Assembly (NCBI RefSeq): GCF_001509475.1
Contig: NZ_LLZG01000231.1
Coordinates: forward strand, 124,001 to 188,000
DNA length: 64,000 nucleotides
Reading direction: 5' to 3'
From: Streptomyces regalis
GTDB lineage: Bacteria; Actinomycetota; Actinomycetes; Streptomycetales; Streptomycetaceae
Shown here: positions 35,256 through 44,383 of the stretch, in pieces
Numbering within the stretch: position 1 is the stretch's first letter
How the letters are laid out: every line of letters starts with the position of its first letter
The notes under the pieces: generated by a model
What the model was told of the DNA's origin: nothing
The model's database searches: none
The model's input: only the letters and a program-made list of their open reading frames with translations
Made by a program: the position numbers and the translations under genes

Positions 35256-35533
35256 CCTGCGCGCAGGGAAGGCGAGTTCCTCTTTCCTTGCACCGCCCCG
35301 GATCGCTTTCTCACCTGCCGGCAATCTTCCGGTCGACTGGAATCTGATCTTCACCCGTTCCACAGGTATCGAACAGGTTTCCTTTTCACTGGTTGAGAAG
35401 GCGACTTGCGCACGCTCCGCAACCGAGGTCAAGCTCTCTGCTGTCGGCGCCATTGGCGGGCACTTGCACTTCGCCGCCCGCATTGCTGGGCGTCGAGCCA
35501 TTTTCGCAATCGATGCGGATCGAGGTAGCGTTC
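35256..35533 (+). promoter_or_regulatory. leader region of the PKS-oxoamine synthase operon
   Basis: There are 278 bases without a convincing gene between tetR and the PKS gene; the region is AT-richer than its surroundings near 35290-35395. The palindromes seen upstream of tetR are not repeated here, so control of this operon may be separate. I could not assign -35/-10 boxes with confidence. Confidence 0.35.
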
Positions 35534-38500
35534 GTGGCTGGTATGGCTATTGTCGGCATGTCGTGCCGATTTCCCGGAGCCGCCAATGTCGGCGAGTTCT
35601 GGAAACTCCTGGTGAATGCCGAGCCACAGTTCTCGGCGGTCCCCGCGAATCGCTGGGACCACTCCGCCTACTATCGGCCGGGCGATTTCAGGGAACCGCA
35701 CGGTGTCTACACCGACCAGGTCGCGTTCCTGCCGGAGGTCGACCGGTTCGCGCCCGCCCATTACGGCATTCCGCCCCGCAGGGCCCGCACGATGGACCCG
35801 CAGGCGAAACTGTTCGTGGACCTGGCGCGGGAGGCGCTCCAGGACGCCGGCTGGGAACGCAGCGGGTTCGACCGGGCCCGGACGGGTGTCTTCGCCGGGG
35901 TGACCTCGCTCGACCACCGGGACATCAGCGTGTCCCGCATCACCGCGAACCTGCTGGCGGACGGCTCGTTCCACGACGGTGAGAGCGACCCGGAGCTGCT
36001 GGCCCGGCTGCACGAGGCGACCGATTCCTCCCTGATGCCCATGAACTCCTTCACCATTCCCGGTGCTCTGGCCAACATGGTCCCCTGCACGGTGAGCGAG
36101 GTCCTCGACCTGGGCGGCCCCTCCGTCTCCCTGGACGCGGCCTGCTCCTCGGCACTCGTGGCGCTGGACGCGGCGGTGCGGAGCCTGCGCTCGGGCGCCT
36201 GTTCCATCGCTCTCGTGGGCGGCGTGTACATCAGTCTGTCGCCGACGCCCCTGGTCGGTTTCGCCCGGTCCGGCGCGCTGTCCCGCCAGGGTGTGTGCCG
36301 GCCGTTCGACGAGCGTGCCGACGGATTCGTGCTCGGCGAGGGCGGGGCGACACTTGTGCTTCGCCCGGTGGAGGACGCCCTCGCGGCAGGCGACCGCATC
36401 TACGCCGTCATCACCGGCGTCGGGTCCGCCAACGACGGCCGGGGCGGCGGTCCGATGACCCCGCAGGCCCAGGGGCAGCTCGCCGCCCTGCGCGCCGCCT
36501 ACCGGGACGCCGGGATCGCCCCGGGGCAGATCGACCTGCTGGAGGCGCACGGCACGGGCACGCCCGTCGGCGACCGGACCGAGATCGAGGCGATCGGGCT
36601 GCTGCGCTCCGAGTCGGGCTCCTGTGAGCCGTGCTATGTCTCCTCCTCCAAGGCGCTGATCGGGCACACTCTGTCCGCGGCCGGGGCGGCGGGACTGGTG
36701 AAGGCGGCGCTCGCCGTCCACCACGGCGTCGTACCGCCGCAGCCCGCGGAGATCCGGGTCAACGGCACGCTGGACCTCGGCGCGTCGGACCTGCGGCTCA
36801 CCACGACCGCACAGGAGTGGCCGCATGACGGCCTGCGCCGGGCGGGGGTCAGCTCGTTCGGCTTCGGTGGGACGAATGTGCATGCCGTCCTGGAAGGCGC
36901 TCCGGCGGCTGTGCCCGCCCGCGGAGGAGAGGACCGACTGCCGGACGAGCCCTGGCTGTTCCTGTTCTCCGCCGGGTCCGTCCCGGACCTCGCCCGGCAC
37001 GCCGACGATGTCCGCAGGTCGGTTGCCGCGGACCTGGAGGCCACGCCCGCCGAGGTGGCCCACACCCTCGCCCGTCGTGAACTGCTCACCGCCCGCCTCG
37101 CGTTCGTCGCCGCGACCCGAGAGGAACTGCTCGACCGGCTCCAGGTCGCCGCAGGGCGGTTGGCGGACGGGGCGCTCGGGGAGCTGGCGCCCGGCATCCA
37201 CGCGGCGGCGCGGCCACTGCCCGCCGAGGAGCGCCGCATCGCCTTCGCCTTCCCGGGCCAGGGCTCGCAGCGTCCCGGCATGCTCGCGGACCTGGTCCGT
37301 CGGTTCCCCTCGCTGGCGGGGCGCGCGGCCGAACTGGCCGCCGTGACCGCCGATGAGTCCGAGACGGTGCCGCAGGCGCTGCCCCGGCTGCTCTGGGAAT
37401 CGCACGACGCCGACGACAGCGATGCGCAGGCCGCCCTGACGGTGACCGACATGTGCCAGCCGGCGCTGGGCATCACGGGTGCCGGCACCGTCGAACTGCT
37501 CGCCGCCTGCGGCATCCAGCCCGATGTCGCGGTCGGCCACAGCGTCGGTGAGTTCCCCGCCGCGGTCGCGGCCGGGGCGTTCGCCGCCCCTGATGCTGTC
37601 AGGTTCATGACTCGTAGGGGTGCGGCGCTGGCTACGGCCGTACCGTCCGGAACCGGCGCCATGCTCGCCGTACAGGCACCCCTCGCCGAGGCCGAGCGGC
37701 TGGCCCAGTCCGTGGAAGGGGTCTGGCCCGCCTGCTACAACCACGAGGGCCAGCTCGTGTTCAGCGGCAGCGCCGAGACCGTGGAGGCGTTGCGTGCCCA
37801 CTGCGCGGAACAGGGCGTCGCCGCGGTCCGGCTGCGGGTCTCGCACGCCTTCCACTCGCCCCTGGTCGCTGCGGCCGACGAGGCGATGGCCGAGACCATC
37901 GCGGGCCTTGCGCTGACTGAACCCACCCGCACCTTCATCTCCGGCGTCAGCGGCCAGGAGTGCCGGGAACCGCAGGAGATCAAGCACCTGTGGTCCCGCC
38001 ACAACACCGCCCCCGTACGGTTCACCGACGCCGTGCGATCGGTGGCCGCGACAGGCGCCCGCTTCCTCGTACAGGTCTACGGCGGCGACACCCTTCTGCG
38101 CATGGCCGGACGCAGCGAGGCAGGCGCGGAGCTGGAACTGGTTCCGCTGACGACGGGCCGGTCGGACCACGGCCGCGCCTTCCTCACCGCGCTCGGCCGG
38201 CTCGCCGTGGCCGGGGCGCCGCTGGACCCGGCCGTGCTCCTCCCCGCAGAGGGCGGACGGCTGCTGTCCCTTCCGCCGTCCCCCCTTCAGACGTCGGTGT
38301 ACACCGTCCGTACCGGCACGGGCCGTACCAAGCGGCGCGTGGTGATCCCGAGCCCCGCCGCGACGACCGCGACCGAACCGTCCGGCACCCGCGTCCCCGA
38401 GCCGAGCCTTCGCACGGTCATTCCCTCCCCCCTTGCCACCTCCCCGATCGGAGAGCCGAGGATGAGCGGTCTCATCGAGTTCCTGCACGCCCAGGTGTCC

Positions 38501-40222
38501 CTGCTCCAGTCCTTCGACCCGGCCGGCCGGAACCTGCCGTCGGCTGCCGTCCCGACGATGGCCGTGCCCGTCGGGGAACGGATCGAGGAGAGGCTGCCCG
38601 AGGCCGCGCATGCGGGACGGGCACTTCAGACGGCGTCCGTCGAGCCCCCCGCGGCACCGGTCGTGGCCGGCTCCGACGAGGTGCGGGCGGCGGTGTATGC
38701 CGGGATAGCCAAGGTCAGCGCCTACCCCGAGGAGTTCCTGCGCCCCGAGCAGGTCTTCGCCACCGACCTCGGGTTCGACTCCATCATGCTGGCGGAGCTG
38801 GCCACCCGGCTGCGCAGCAAGTGGCCGGACCTTCAGGTGAAGGCCGCGGAGATGATGGACATCGCCACGATCGGCGATCTGGTCAGGACCATCGAGGACC
38901 GCCTCGGCGTGCAGCCCATGGCGGAGATTCCCGCGCCGCGGACACCGGTCGCACAGCAGGGGCCCGAGATCGGCCCCGCCGTACCCGCCGGGCGATCCGA
39001 TACGGGCGTAGACCGTCGCGAGGCCGCCGACGTCCGGGTGTTCCCGGAGGTCCTCGCCTCACTGGAGCGCAAGCGCACAATCGAGGCGTCCGGCGTCGTC
39101 AACCCGTACTTCCTGCCGCACGAGGGCACCATCCGGGACACCACCCGGGTCGGTGAGCGCGAGCTGATCTCGTTCTCCAGCTACAACTACCTGGGCCTGT
39201 CGGGGCATCCGGCGGTCGCTGCGGCGATCCAGGACGCCGTCGAACGCTACGGCTCCTCGGTGTCCGCCGCCCGCATCCTCTCCGGCAACCGCCCGCTGCA
39301 CGAGGAACTCGACCGGGGCCTTGCCGAACTCGTCGGCGCTCAGGACGCCGTGAGTCTGGTCAGCGGGCACGCCACCAACGTCACGGTCATCGGGCACCTG
39401 ATGGGACCCGAGGATCTGATCCTGCACGACTCCCTCGCGCACGACAGCATCATCCAGGGCTGCCGCCAGTCGGGCGCCGCCCGGCAGCCCTTCCCGCACA
39501 ACGACCTCGTGGCCCTCGACCGCATCCTCAGCCATGTACGGGAGAACTACCGGCGGGTGCTGGTCGTGGTGGAGGGCGTGTACAGCATGGACGGCGACAC
39601 CGCCGACCTGCCCGCACTCATCGCCGTCAAGCAGAAGCACGATGCCCTGCTCATGGTGGACGAGGCCCACAGCATCGGCGTCATGGGCAAGACCGGCGGC
39701 GGCATGGCCCAGTTCTCCGGGGTCAACCCGGACGACGTGGACGTGTGGATGGGCACCCTGTCCAAGTCGCTGGCCAGCTGCGGCGGTTACGTGGCCGGGC
39801 GACAGGAGCTGATCGAGCACTTCCGGTACACCCTGCCGGGCTTCGTGTTCAGCGCGGGTCTGCCTCCCGCGTCCACCGCGGCCGCGCTCACCGCGCTGCG
39901 GCTGATCCGCGAGGAGCCCGAGCGGGTCACCCGACTGCACGACAACGCGGCGCTTTTCCTGCGGCTCGCGGCCGAGGCAGGCGTCGACGTGGGCACCAGC
40001 GAGGGCACCCCGGTCGTGCCCGCGATCACCGGCGACTCCGACAAGGCGCTCCGCCTCGCCGACCGCCTCTACACCCGCGGTGTCAGCGCCAACCCGATCC
40101 TGCACCCGGCGGTGGAGGAGCGCCTCGCCCGGCTGCGGTTCTTCATCACCTCCGAGCACACGGAGGAGCAGATCACCACCGCGGTCCGCATCCTCGGCGA
40201 GGAACTGGCCGCGCTCTCCTGA
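35534..40222 (+). CDS. type I PKS fused to alpha-oxoamine synthase (KS-AT-ACP-AONS)
   Basis: The 1562-residue enzyme has a KS (about 1-430: GMAIVGMSCRFPG, active Cys about 204 in DAACSSALV, His in EAHGTGTPVGD and SSKALIGHTLSAAG). An AT follows (about 575-870: GHSVGEFPAA with Ser about 670, and HAFHSPLV, the malonyl-type motif), then an ACP (about 1045-1125: LGFDSIMLAELA, Ser about 1083). The C-terminal PLP domain of the 8-amino-7-oxononanoate/alpha-oxoamine synthase family (about 1165-1560) has FSSYNYLGLSGHP, DEAHSIGVMGKTGG and TLSKSLASCGG, with Lys about 1411. It should load malonate, condense once or iteratively, then release the chain by decarboxylative condensation with an amino acid to an alpha-aminoketone. 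There are no KR, DH or TE domains. The GTG at 35534 follows GAGGTAGC; ATGs at 35513 and 35543 are alternatives. Confidence 0.9.
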   Translation: MAGMAIVGMSCRFPGAANVGEFWKLLVNAEPQFSAVPANRWDHSAYYRPGDFREPHGVYTDQVAFLPEVDRFAPAHYGIPPRRARTMDPQAKLFVDLAREALQDAGWERSGFDRARTGVFAGVTSLDHRDISVSRITANLLADGSFHDGESDPELLARLHEATDSSLMPMNSFTIPGALANMVPCTVSEVLDLGGPSVSLDAACSSALVALDAAVRSLRSGACSIALVGGVYISLSPTPLVGFARSGALSRQGVCRPFDERADGFVLGEGGATLVLRPVEDALAAGDRIYAVITGVGSANDGRGGGPMTPQAQGQLAALRAAYRDAGIAPGQIDLLEAHGTGTPVGDRTEIEAIGLLRSESGSCEPCYVSSSKALIGHTLSAAGAAGLVKAALAVHHGVVPPQPAEIRVNGTLDLGASDLRLTTTAQEWPHDGLRRAGVSSFGFGGTNVHAVLEGAPAAVPARGGEDRLPDEPWLFLFSAGSVPDLARHADDVRRSVAADLEATPAEVAHTLARRELLTARLAFVAATREELLDRLQVAAGRLADGALGELAPGIHAAARPLPAEERRIAFAFPGQGSQRPGMLADLVRRFPSLAGRAAELAAVTADESETVPQALPRLLWESHDADDSDAQAALTVTDMCQPALGITGAGTVELLAACGIQPDVAVGHSVGEFPAAVAAGAFAAPDAVRFMTRRGAALATAVPSGTGAMLAVQAPLAEAERLAQSVEGVWPACYNHEGQLVFSGSAETVEALRAHCAEQGVAAVRLRVSHAFHSPLVAAADEAMAETIAGLALTEPTRTFISGVSGQECREPQEIKHLWSRHNTAPVRFTDAVRSVAATGARFLVQVYGGDTLLRMAGRSEAGAELELVPLTTGRSDHGRAFLTALGRLAVAGAPLDPAVLLPAEGGRLLSLPPSPLQTSVYTVRTGTGRTKRRVVIPSPAATTATEPSGTRVPEPSLRTVIPSPLATSPIGEPRMSGLIEFLHAQVSLLQSFDPAGRNLPSAAVPTMAVPVGERIEERLPEAAHAGRALQTASVEPPAAPVVAGSDEVRAAVYAGIAKVSAYPEEFLRPEQVFATDLGFDSIMLAELATRLRSKWPDLQVKAAEMMDIATIGDLVRTIEDRLGVQPMAEIPAPRTPVAQQGPEIGPAVPAGRSDTGVDRREAADVRVFPEVLASLERKRTIEASGVVNPYFLPHEGTIRDTTRVGERELISFSSYNYLGLSGHPAVAAAIQDAVERYGSSVSAARILSGNRPLHEELDRGLAELVGAQDAVSLVSGHATNVTVIGHLMGPEDLILHDSLAHDSIIQGCRQSGAARQPFPHNDLVALDRILSHVRENYRRVLVVVEGVYSMDGDTADLPALIAVKQKHDALLMVDEAHSIGVMGKTGGGMAQFSGVNPDDVDVWMGTLSKSLASCGGYVAGRQELIEHFRYTLPGFVFSAGLPPASTAAALTALRLIREEPERVTRLHDNAALFLRLAAEAGVDVGTSEGTPVVPAITGDSDKALRLADRLYTRGVSANPILHPAVEERLARLRFFITSEHTEEQITTAVRILGEELAALS

Positions 40223-40326
40223 CCCACCCCGAACGGCACCGGGGCGGGCCGGCCGATTCCCCCGCCGTCGGCTCCGCCCCGGTGCACCCCGCACTCCGTC
40301 CCGTCCCCCAGACGAGGGAAGAAGCC

Positions 40327-41445
40327 ATGACCGAACCGATCCGCGTAGGTGTCATCGGCGCCGGCACCGAGCGGGGCTGGGCCAGGATGTCGCACCTGCC
40401 GGCCCTGACCGCCCTGCCGGACTACGAGATCACGGCGGTCGCCACCACCCGCTCCGGCAGCGCCCGCCGTGCCGCCGAACACTACGGAGCCGCCCACGCC
40501 TTCACCGACCCGGCCCGGCTGAGCGGCCACCCCGACGTGGACCTGGTCGTCGTCGCGGTGAAGACGCCGGACCACGCCGAGCTCGTCCTGCCGGCCCTGG
40601 ATGCGGGCAAGCACGTCTACTGCGAGTGGCCGCTCGCGCGCACCACCAAAGAGGCCGAGGTGATGGCCGCGGCCGCCGGGAAGGCCGGCGTCCACCACGC
40701 GGTCGGCCTCCAGGCCCGGCACGCGCCCGCGGTCCGCCACGCCCGCCGGCTGCTCACCTCCGGCGCCATCGGCCGGGTCACCGGGGTGAACGTGTATGCC
40801 GCGCGGGCCAAGGGAGCGGGCGGCACCGTCACCTCCGACTCCGTGTACACGCTCGACCGGCGCAACGGCGCCGGGACCCTGGAGGTCGCCGGCGGGCACA
40901 CGCTGGATCTGGTGGAGTTCCTGTGCGGGGCCATCGGCCGGCTCTCGGCCTCCCTGTCCGTCCAGCAGCCCAGGCTGACCGTCTCCGACACCGCCGAGAG
41001 CATCGGCGCCACCACCGCCGACCACATCGTCATCGGCGGGTTCCTGGTCACCGGCGTCCCCGTGTCGGTGCACATCCACGACGGCAAAGCCGGCCACGCC
41101 CGCACCCGCTTCGAGTTCTCCGGCACCCGCGGCAGCCTCGCCCTCGTCTCCGAGGGGCCCGCCGCGGGACACGGCATCCAGGTCGGCGACATCCGCCTGT
41201 ACGGGGCGGACGGCGCCGCGGACGGCCGGCGGGAAGTGCCCGTGCCACCGACGTGCCGTACGGCGGTGGACGTACCCGACACCGCCGTACGCAACGTGGC
41301 GGAGCTGTACACCGCGCTGGCCCGGGACATCCGGACCGGCACGCGCACCGTGCCCGACTTCGAGGCCGCTTTGGGACTGCACCTGCTCCTCGACACGGTC
41401 CGGTCCGCCGACCAGGCCGCCGCGAGCCAGGTCCGGGAGGCATGA
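40327..41445 (+). CDS. Gfo/Idh/MocA-family NAD(P)-dependent oxidoreductase
   Basis: The 372-residue protein has an N-terminal Rossmann fold (VGVIGAGTERGWARMSHLPA, VDLVVVAVKTPDHAELVLPA), the EKP-like motif position as CEWPLART, and a C-terminal alpha/beta domain with GGHTLDLVEFLCGAIG supplying the His-x3-Asp active-site pair. It oxidises or reduces a sugar-like or keto substrate. The usual EKP lysine appears replaced by Trp-Pro (EWP), as in galactose-reductase-like members (Gal80 group). The ATG at 40327 has GAGGGAAG upstream, about 100 bases after the PKS, and its stop lies one base before the next gene. It may reduce the aminoketone or act on the sugar partner of an AvrD-type reaction. Confidence 0.82.
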   Translation: MTEPIRVGVIGAGTERGWARMSHLPALTALPDYEITAVATTRSGSARRAAEHYGAAHAFTDPARLSGHPDVDLVVVAVKTPDHAELVLPALDAGKHVYCEWPLARTTKEAEVMAAAAGKAGVHHAVGLQARHAPAVRHARRLLTSGAIGRVTGVNVYAARAKGAGGTVTSDSVYTLDRRNGAGTLEVAGGHTLDLVEFLCGAIGRLSASLSVQQPRLTVSDTAESIGATTADHIVIGGFLVTGVPVSVHIHDGKAGHARTRFEFSGTRGSLALVSEGPAAGHGIQVGDIRLYGADGAADGRREVPVPPTCRTAVDVPDTAVRNVAELYTALARDIRTGTRTVPDFEAALGLHLLLDTVRSADQAAASQVREA

Positions 41446-41446
41446 G

Positions 41447-43150
41447 ATGACCGTCCAGGCTTCCGCGGAGCGCCCTGCGACGGGTGCCGCGCCGACCTTC
41501 CTGACCGCCCTGACCAGCGGCCGCCCGGCGTTCGACGCCTGGCGCGGCGCATCCCCGCCGCACAGCGCCGAACAGCCGGCGGAGGTGGCACGGCTCCTGG
41601 CCTTCCTCGACACCGAGGCCGACCCGGACGCCGTCGACCGAGAGGGAGAGATCGCCCCGTCCCTGATCGCGCGCCTGAAGGACCTCGGCGCCTTCCGGCT
41701 GGCGGCGGGCAAGGACCTCGGCGGGCTCGCGCTGTCGCCGTACGAGGTCTTCCGGGTCGTCGAGGCGGTCGCGTCCCGGTCCACCGCGATCGGCTTCATG
41801 CTCGCCGTCCACAACGGCATCGGGGTGGGTACGTCGCTGCTGCCGACGCTGCCGCACGGCTCACTGCGCGACCTGATCCGGCGCCGTACCACCGAAGGCA
41901 TGATCTCCGGCTTCGCGGACGCGGAGCCCGCCGGACAGGGCAACCAGTGGCCGACGACCACCGCGGACCCGACCCCCGACGGCTCGGCGTATGTACTCAG
42001 GGGCGACAAGCAGTTCATCAGCAACGGACCCGTCGCCGACCTGCTGGGCGTCAGCGTGACCGTACGGGAGGAGGACGGCCCCAGAGTCGGCCTGGCCGTG
42101 GTGGACACGCGGGCCCCCGGCTTCGAGGTACGGGCCGGACTGGAGTACCTGGGTGTACGGGGGCTGCCCAACGGCTGGCTGCGCCTGAACGGGGTGACCA
42201 TACCCAGGGACCATGTGGTGACGGTTCCGCAGGGCGACCCCCGGCACACTCCCCGGCTGGCGTCGGCCGTCCTGACCGCCCGGATGCTCATCCAGGCGGC
42301 CCCGGCACTCGCCATCGCCCGCAATTGCCTGCGCTGGTCACGGGAGTTCGTGGCACGTCGGCGCATCGACGGCATCGGCCTGGGGGAGTACGACCTCACC
42401 CAGCGCACGCTCGCGGCCAACGCGGCAGAGGTACGCGCCATGGACGCGGTGGTCCGCTGGAGTCTGGGCGCCCCGGCACCCGACGACCGCTGGCTCGAAC
42501 GCATGGCCGCCCGCAACTTCTGCACCGAGGCGTGCACCCGGGTCGTGGACCGCACGGTCTCGCTCCTGGGCGGCGAAGGGCTGGAGACCGTCCGCTCGAA
42601 ACGCCGGCGCGGAGCACTGCCCGTACCGCTGGAGCGGGCGTTCCGGGATGCCCGGATGCTGCGGACGGCCGGCGGTGTCGACGACCGGGTCGACATGCAG
42701 GCGGGCCAGGCCCTCCTCGCGCGCATCGCGGACGCGCCCCCGCCTGCCGCCGCACACGACGCCTCCCCGGGTCCGCTCGCGGCCACCGAGAACTTCTCTG
42801 CGCGCAACGCCCGTCACCTGCAGGCCCTGCACGAGGACCTGGCCCGCTTCCCGGTCGCCTGCCGTGAGGTCGCCGCCCTCGTGGCGGGGGAGCGGGAGCA
42901 GTCCGCCCAGCAGTTTCCGCTGCTGCTGCTCGGCCGGATCGCCCGCGAACTGTTCGGCACGGCGGCGGTCCTCGCCGCGGCCGAGGGCGACGGGCACCAG
43001 CGGCTCACGGACGTTCACTGCACGGCCGCACGGTTCCGGCTGCGCGACCTGTGGGCGCGCCTCGACGCCCCGGACCACCCGGACCACGCCGGCATCGCCG
43101 GTGCGGTGCTCTCCCGGGACCGGCACGTGGACGACCTGCTCGGCCTGTGA
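41447..43150 (+). CDS. acyl-CoA dehydrogenase-like flavoprotein
   Basis: The 567-residue protein has the acyl-CoA dehydrogenase N-terminal and middle domains: IAPSLIARLKDLGAFRLAAG, STAIGFMLAVHNGIGVG, GMISGFADAEPAGQGNQWPT, YVLRGDKQFISNGPVADLLG and LEYLGVRGLPNGWLRLNGVT. The C-terminal helical part follows (LGGEGLETVRSKRRRGALPV) with an extra C-terminal extension of about 130 residues. Family members abstract alpha/beta hydrogens from acyl thioesters with FAD. In this operon it may desaturate an ACP- or CoA-bound chain. The ATG begins one base after the previous stop, so translation is coupled. Confidence 0.85.
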   Translation: MTVQASAERPATGAAPTFLTALTSGRPAFDAWRGASPPHSAEQPAEVARLLAFLDTEADPDAVDREGEIAPSLIARLKDLGAFRLAAGKDLGGLALSPYEVFRVVEAVASRSTAIGFMLAVHNGIGVGTSLLPTLPHGSLRDLIRRRTTEGMISGFADAEPAGQGNQWPTTTADPTPDGSAYVLRGDKQFISNGPVADLLGVSVTVREEDGPRVGLAVVDTRAPGFEVRAGLEYLGVRGLPNGWLRLNGVTIPRDHVVTVPQGDPRHTPRLASAVLTARMLIQAAPALAIARNCLRWSREFVARRRIDGIGLGEYDLTQRTLAANAAEVRAMDAVVRWSLGAPAPDDRWLERMAARNFCTEACTRVVDRTVSLLGGEGLETVRSKRRRGALPVPLERAFRDARMLRTAGGVDDRVDMQAGQALLARIADAPPPAAAHDASPGPLAATENFSARNARHLQALHEDLARFPVACREVAALVAGEREQSAQQFPLLLLGRIARELFGTAAVLAAAEGDGHQRLTDVHCTAARFRLRDLWARLDAPDHPDHAGIAGAVLSRDRHVDDLLGL

Positions 43151-43181
43151 TCCCGCCCGTCGACCCGACAGGGGGCCCGAC

Positions 43182-43352
43182 ATGCACGCCGCCACTCCTC
43201 CACCCCCGTCCCTTCCACGCCCGCCCGCGGCTCCTGCCCCGACAGCCCCGGCCACGCCCCTGCTCTCCTCCTACGAGATGTTCCACAAGCTGATGGCTGC
43301 TCCTTGGGCGAGCCGTCGGCCCGCGCGGATCGCCCCTACGAGTCGCTCGTGA
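43182..43352 (+). CDS. possible 56-aa leader peptide overlapping the AvrD-family gene
   Basis: An ATG at 43182 opens MHAATPPPPSLPRPPAAPAP..., then SSYEMFHKLMAAPW, ending at a TGA (43350-43352) that overlaps the GTG of the AvrD-family gene (GTGA). It is Pro/Ala-rich at the N-terminus with no known domain. It may be a coupled leader, or the original N-terminus of the AvrD-like protein separated by a frameshift, or chance. Confidence 0.3.
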   Translation: MHAATPPPPSLPRPPAAPAPTAPATPLLSSYEMFHKLMAAPWASRRPARIAPTSRS

Positions 43353-44383
43353 CGGGCCCGAGGGCGACCCGGCTGGTCGTCCCCGCAATCGACGACTATC
43401 TCGGCCCCGGTGAGCGCCGCTACTTCGGCGGCGGCTTCCGGCGCGTGCGGCAGCGGCTGGCGGCCATCAGTGTCGTCGGCCGGGCCGAGTCCACCGAGGC
43501 GACCGCCCGTGCGTCCGTGAGCTACCCGTCCGACTGGTCCGCGAAGGGCACCGGCACCGAACTCGTCCCCCACCTCAGCAGCGTCGACGCCCTGGTGCTG
43601 GGAGCGCAGCTGGCCGAGATCCTGCTCGGCCACGCCTACCGTCTCGACGCCGGTGCCCGCTCGCGGATGTGGCTGCGGAGCGTCCGGATGCGGGCCGGTG
43701 CCCATCCGCAGGAGGACCTCGACCGCCTCGCCGTGCACGGCGTCGCCCGTCCCGCCGAGTCGGTGCACGTCACGGACGGCCTGCGCGTCTCCCCGATCCG
43801 GTTCCGCATCGGCTCGATGGAGGTCTGGTGCGAGGTCCAGCACGAGGTGTCGGGCGGATACCGGCCCGACGGCGCGCAGACACGCCACGCGAGTGTCGAG
43901 GAGGCCCTGGGGGAGCCGCACCGGCGGTACTTCGCCGAGCTGTTCCGACACCGCGGCCAGCACGTCACGGGCCTCACCGTCGACCGGGAGTCCGGACGGG
44001 TCGACGCCACCGCCCACATCACGCCCGCACCCGGCGAAAGCCCCCTGCGCTCCACCGGCCTTGAGGCGGCCTACGCGCCCAGCGCGTCCATGATCGATGC
44101 GATCACCGTCATGGGCCAGCTCGCGCAGGTCCTGCTGTACGAGATCGACGGCCTCGACCGCAGCGACAGCAACACCCTCTGGCTGCGCCAGGCAGCCCTG
44201 TCCACGCGCCTGCCGCTGCGCCCGCTGGATCACGCGTTCCCCGTGCACGCGCGGATCGAGGACACCCGCGTGCTGTCCATCGCCGACGACACCTGGCGGG
44301 TCTGCGATCTCGGCTACGCGTTCCACGGCATCACCGGAGGCTTCTCCGTGGCACACCGACTACCGAACCGAGGGCTGCGATGA
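43349..44383 (+). CDS. AvrD-family protein (syringolide-synthase family)
   Basis: The 344-residue protein matches the AvrD family as I know it: AIDDYLGPGERRYFGGGFRR near the N-terminus, SVSYPSDWSAKGTGTELVPH, LSSVDALVLGAQLAEILLGH, and AGARSRMWLRSVRMRAGAHP. The second half repeats the pattern (ASMIDAITVMGQLAQVLLYE, DSNTLWLRQAALSTRLPLRP), consistent with a duplicated hot-dog/AfsA-like fold. Pseudomonas syringae AvrD makes syringolides, acyl glycoside elicitors from a beta-ketoacyl chain and a pentulose. I start it at GTG 43349 (GTGA overlap); a TTG at 43304 is in frame upstream. Its end overlaps the ATPase gene (ATGA). Assignment rests on motif memory. Confidence 0.75.
   Translation: MTGPRATRLVVPAIDDYLGPGERRYFGGGFRRVRQRLAAISVVGRAESTEATARASVSYPSDWSAKGTGTELVPHLSSVDALVLGAQLAEILLGHAYRLDAGARSRMWLRSVRMRAGAHPQEDLDRLAVHGVARPAESVHVTDGLRVSPIRFRIGSMEVWCEVQHEVSGGYRPDGAQTRHASVEEALGEPHRRYFAELFRHRGQHVTGLTVDRESGRVDATAHITPAPGESPLRSTGLEAAYAPSASMIDAITVMGQLAQVLLYEIDGLDRSDSNTLWLRQAALSTRLPLRPLDHAFPVHARIEDTRVLSIADDTWRVCDLGYAFHGITGGFSVAHRLPNRGLR

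Noticed and set aside
35429..38611. 1060-codon antisense frame inside the PKS gene.
   Set aside because: It is a mirror of the KS-AT coding region with no recognisable motif or ribosome-binding site.
41447..43150. Two fused genes, because the acyl-CoA dehydrogenase-like protein has a long C-terminal extension.
   Set aside because: The frame, codon bias and spacing are continuous, and a similar extension is seen in other large actinobacterial members such as the one at the window start.
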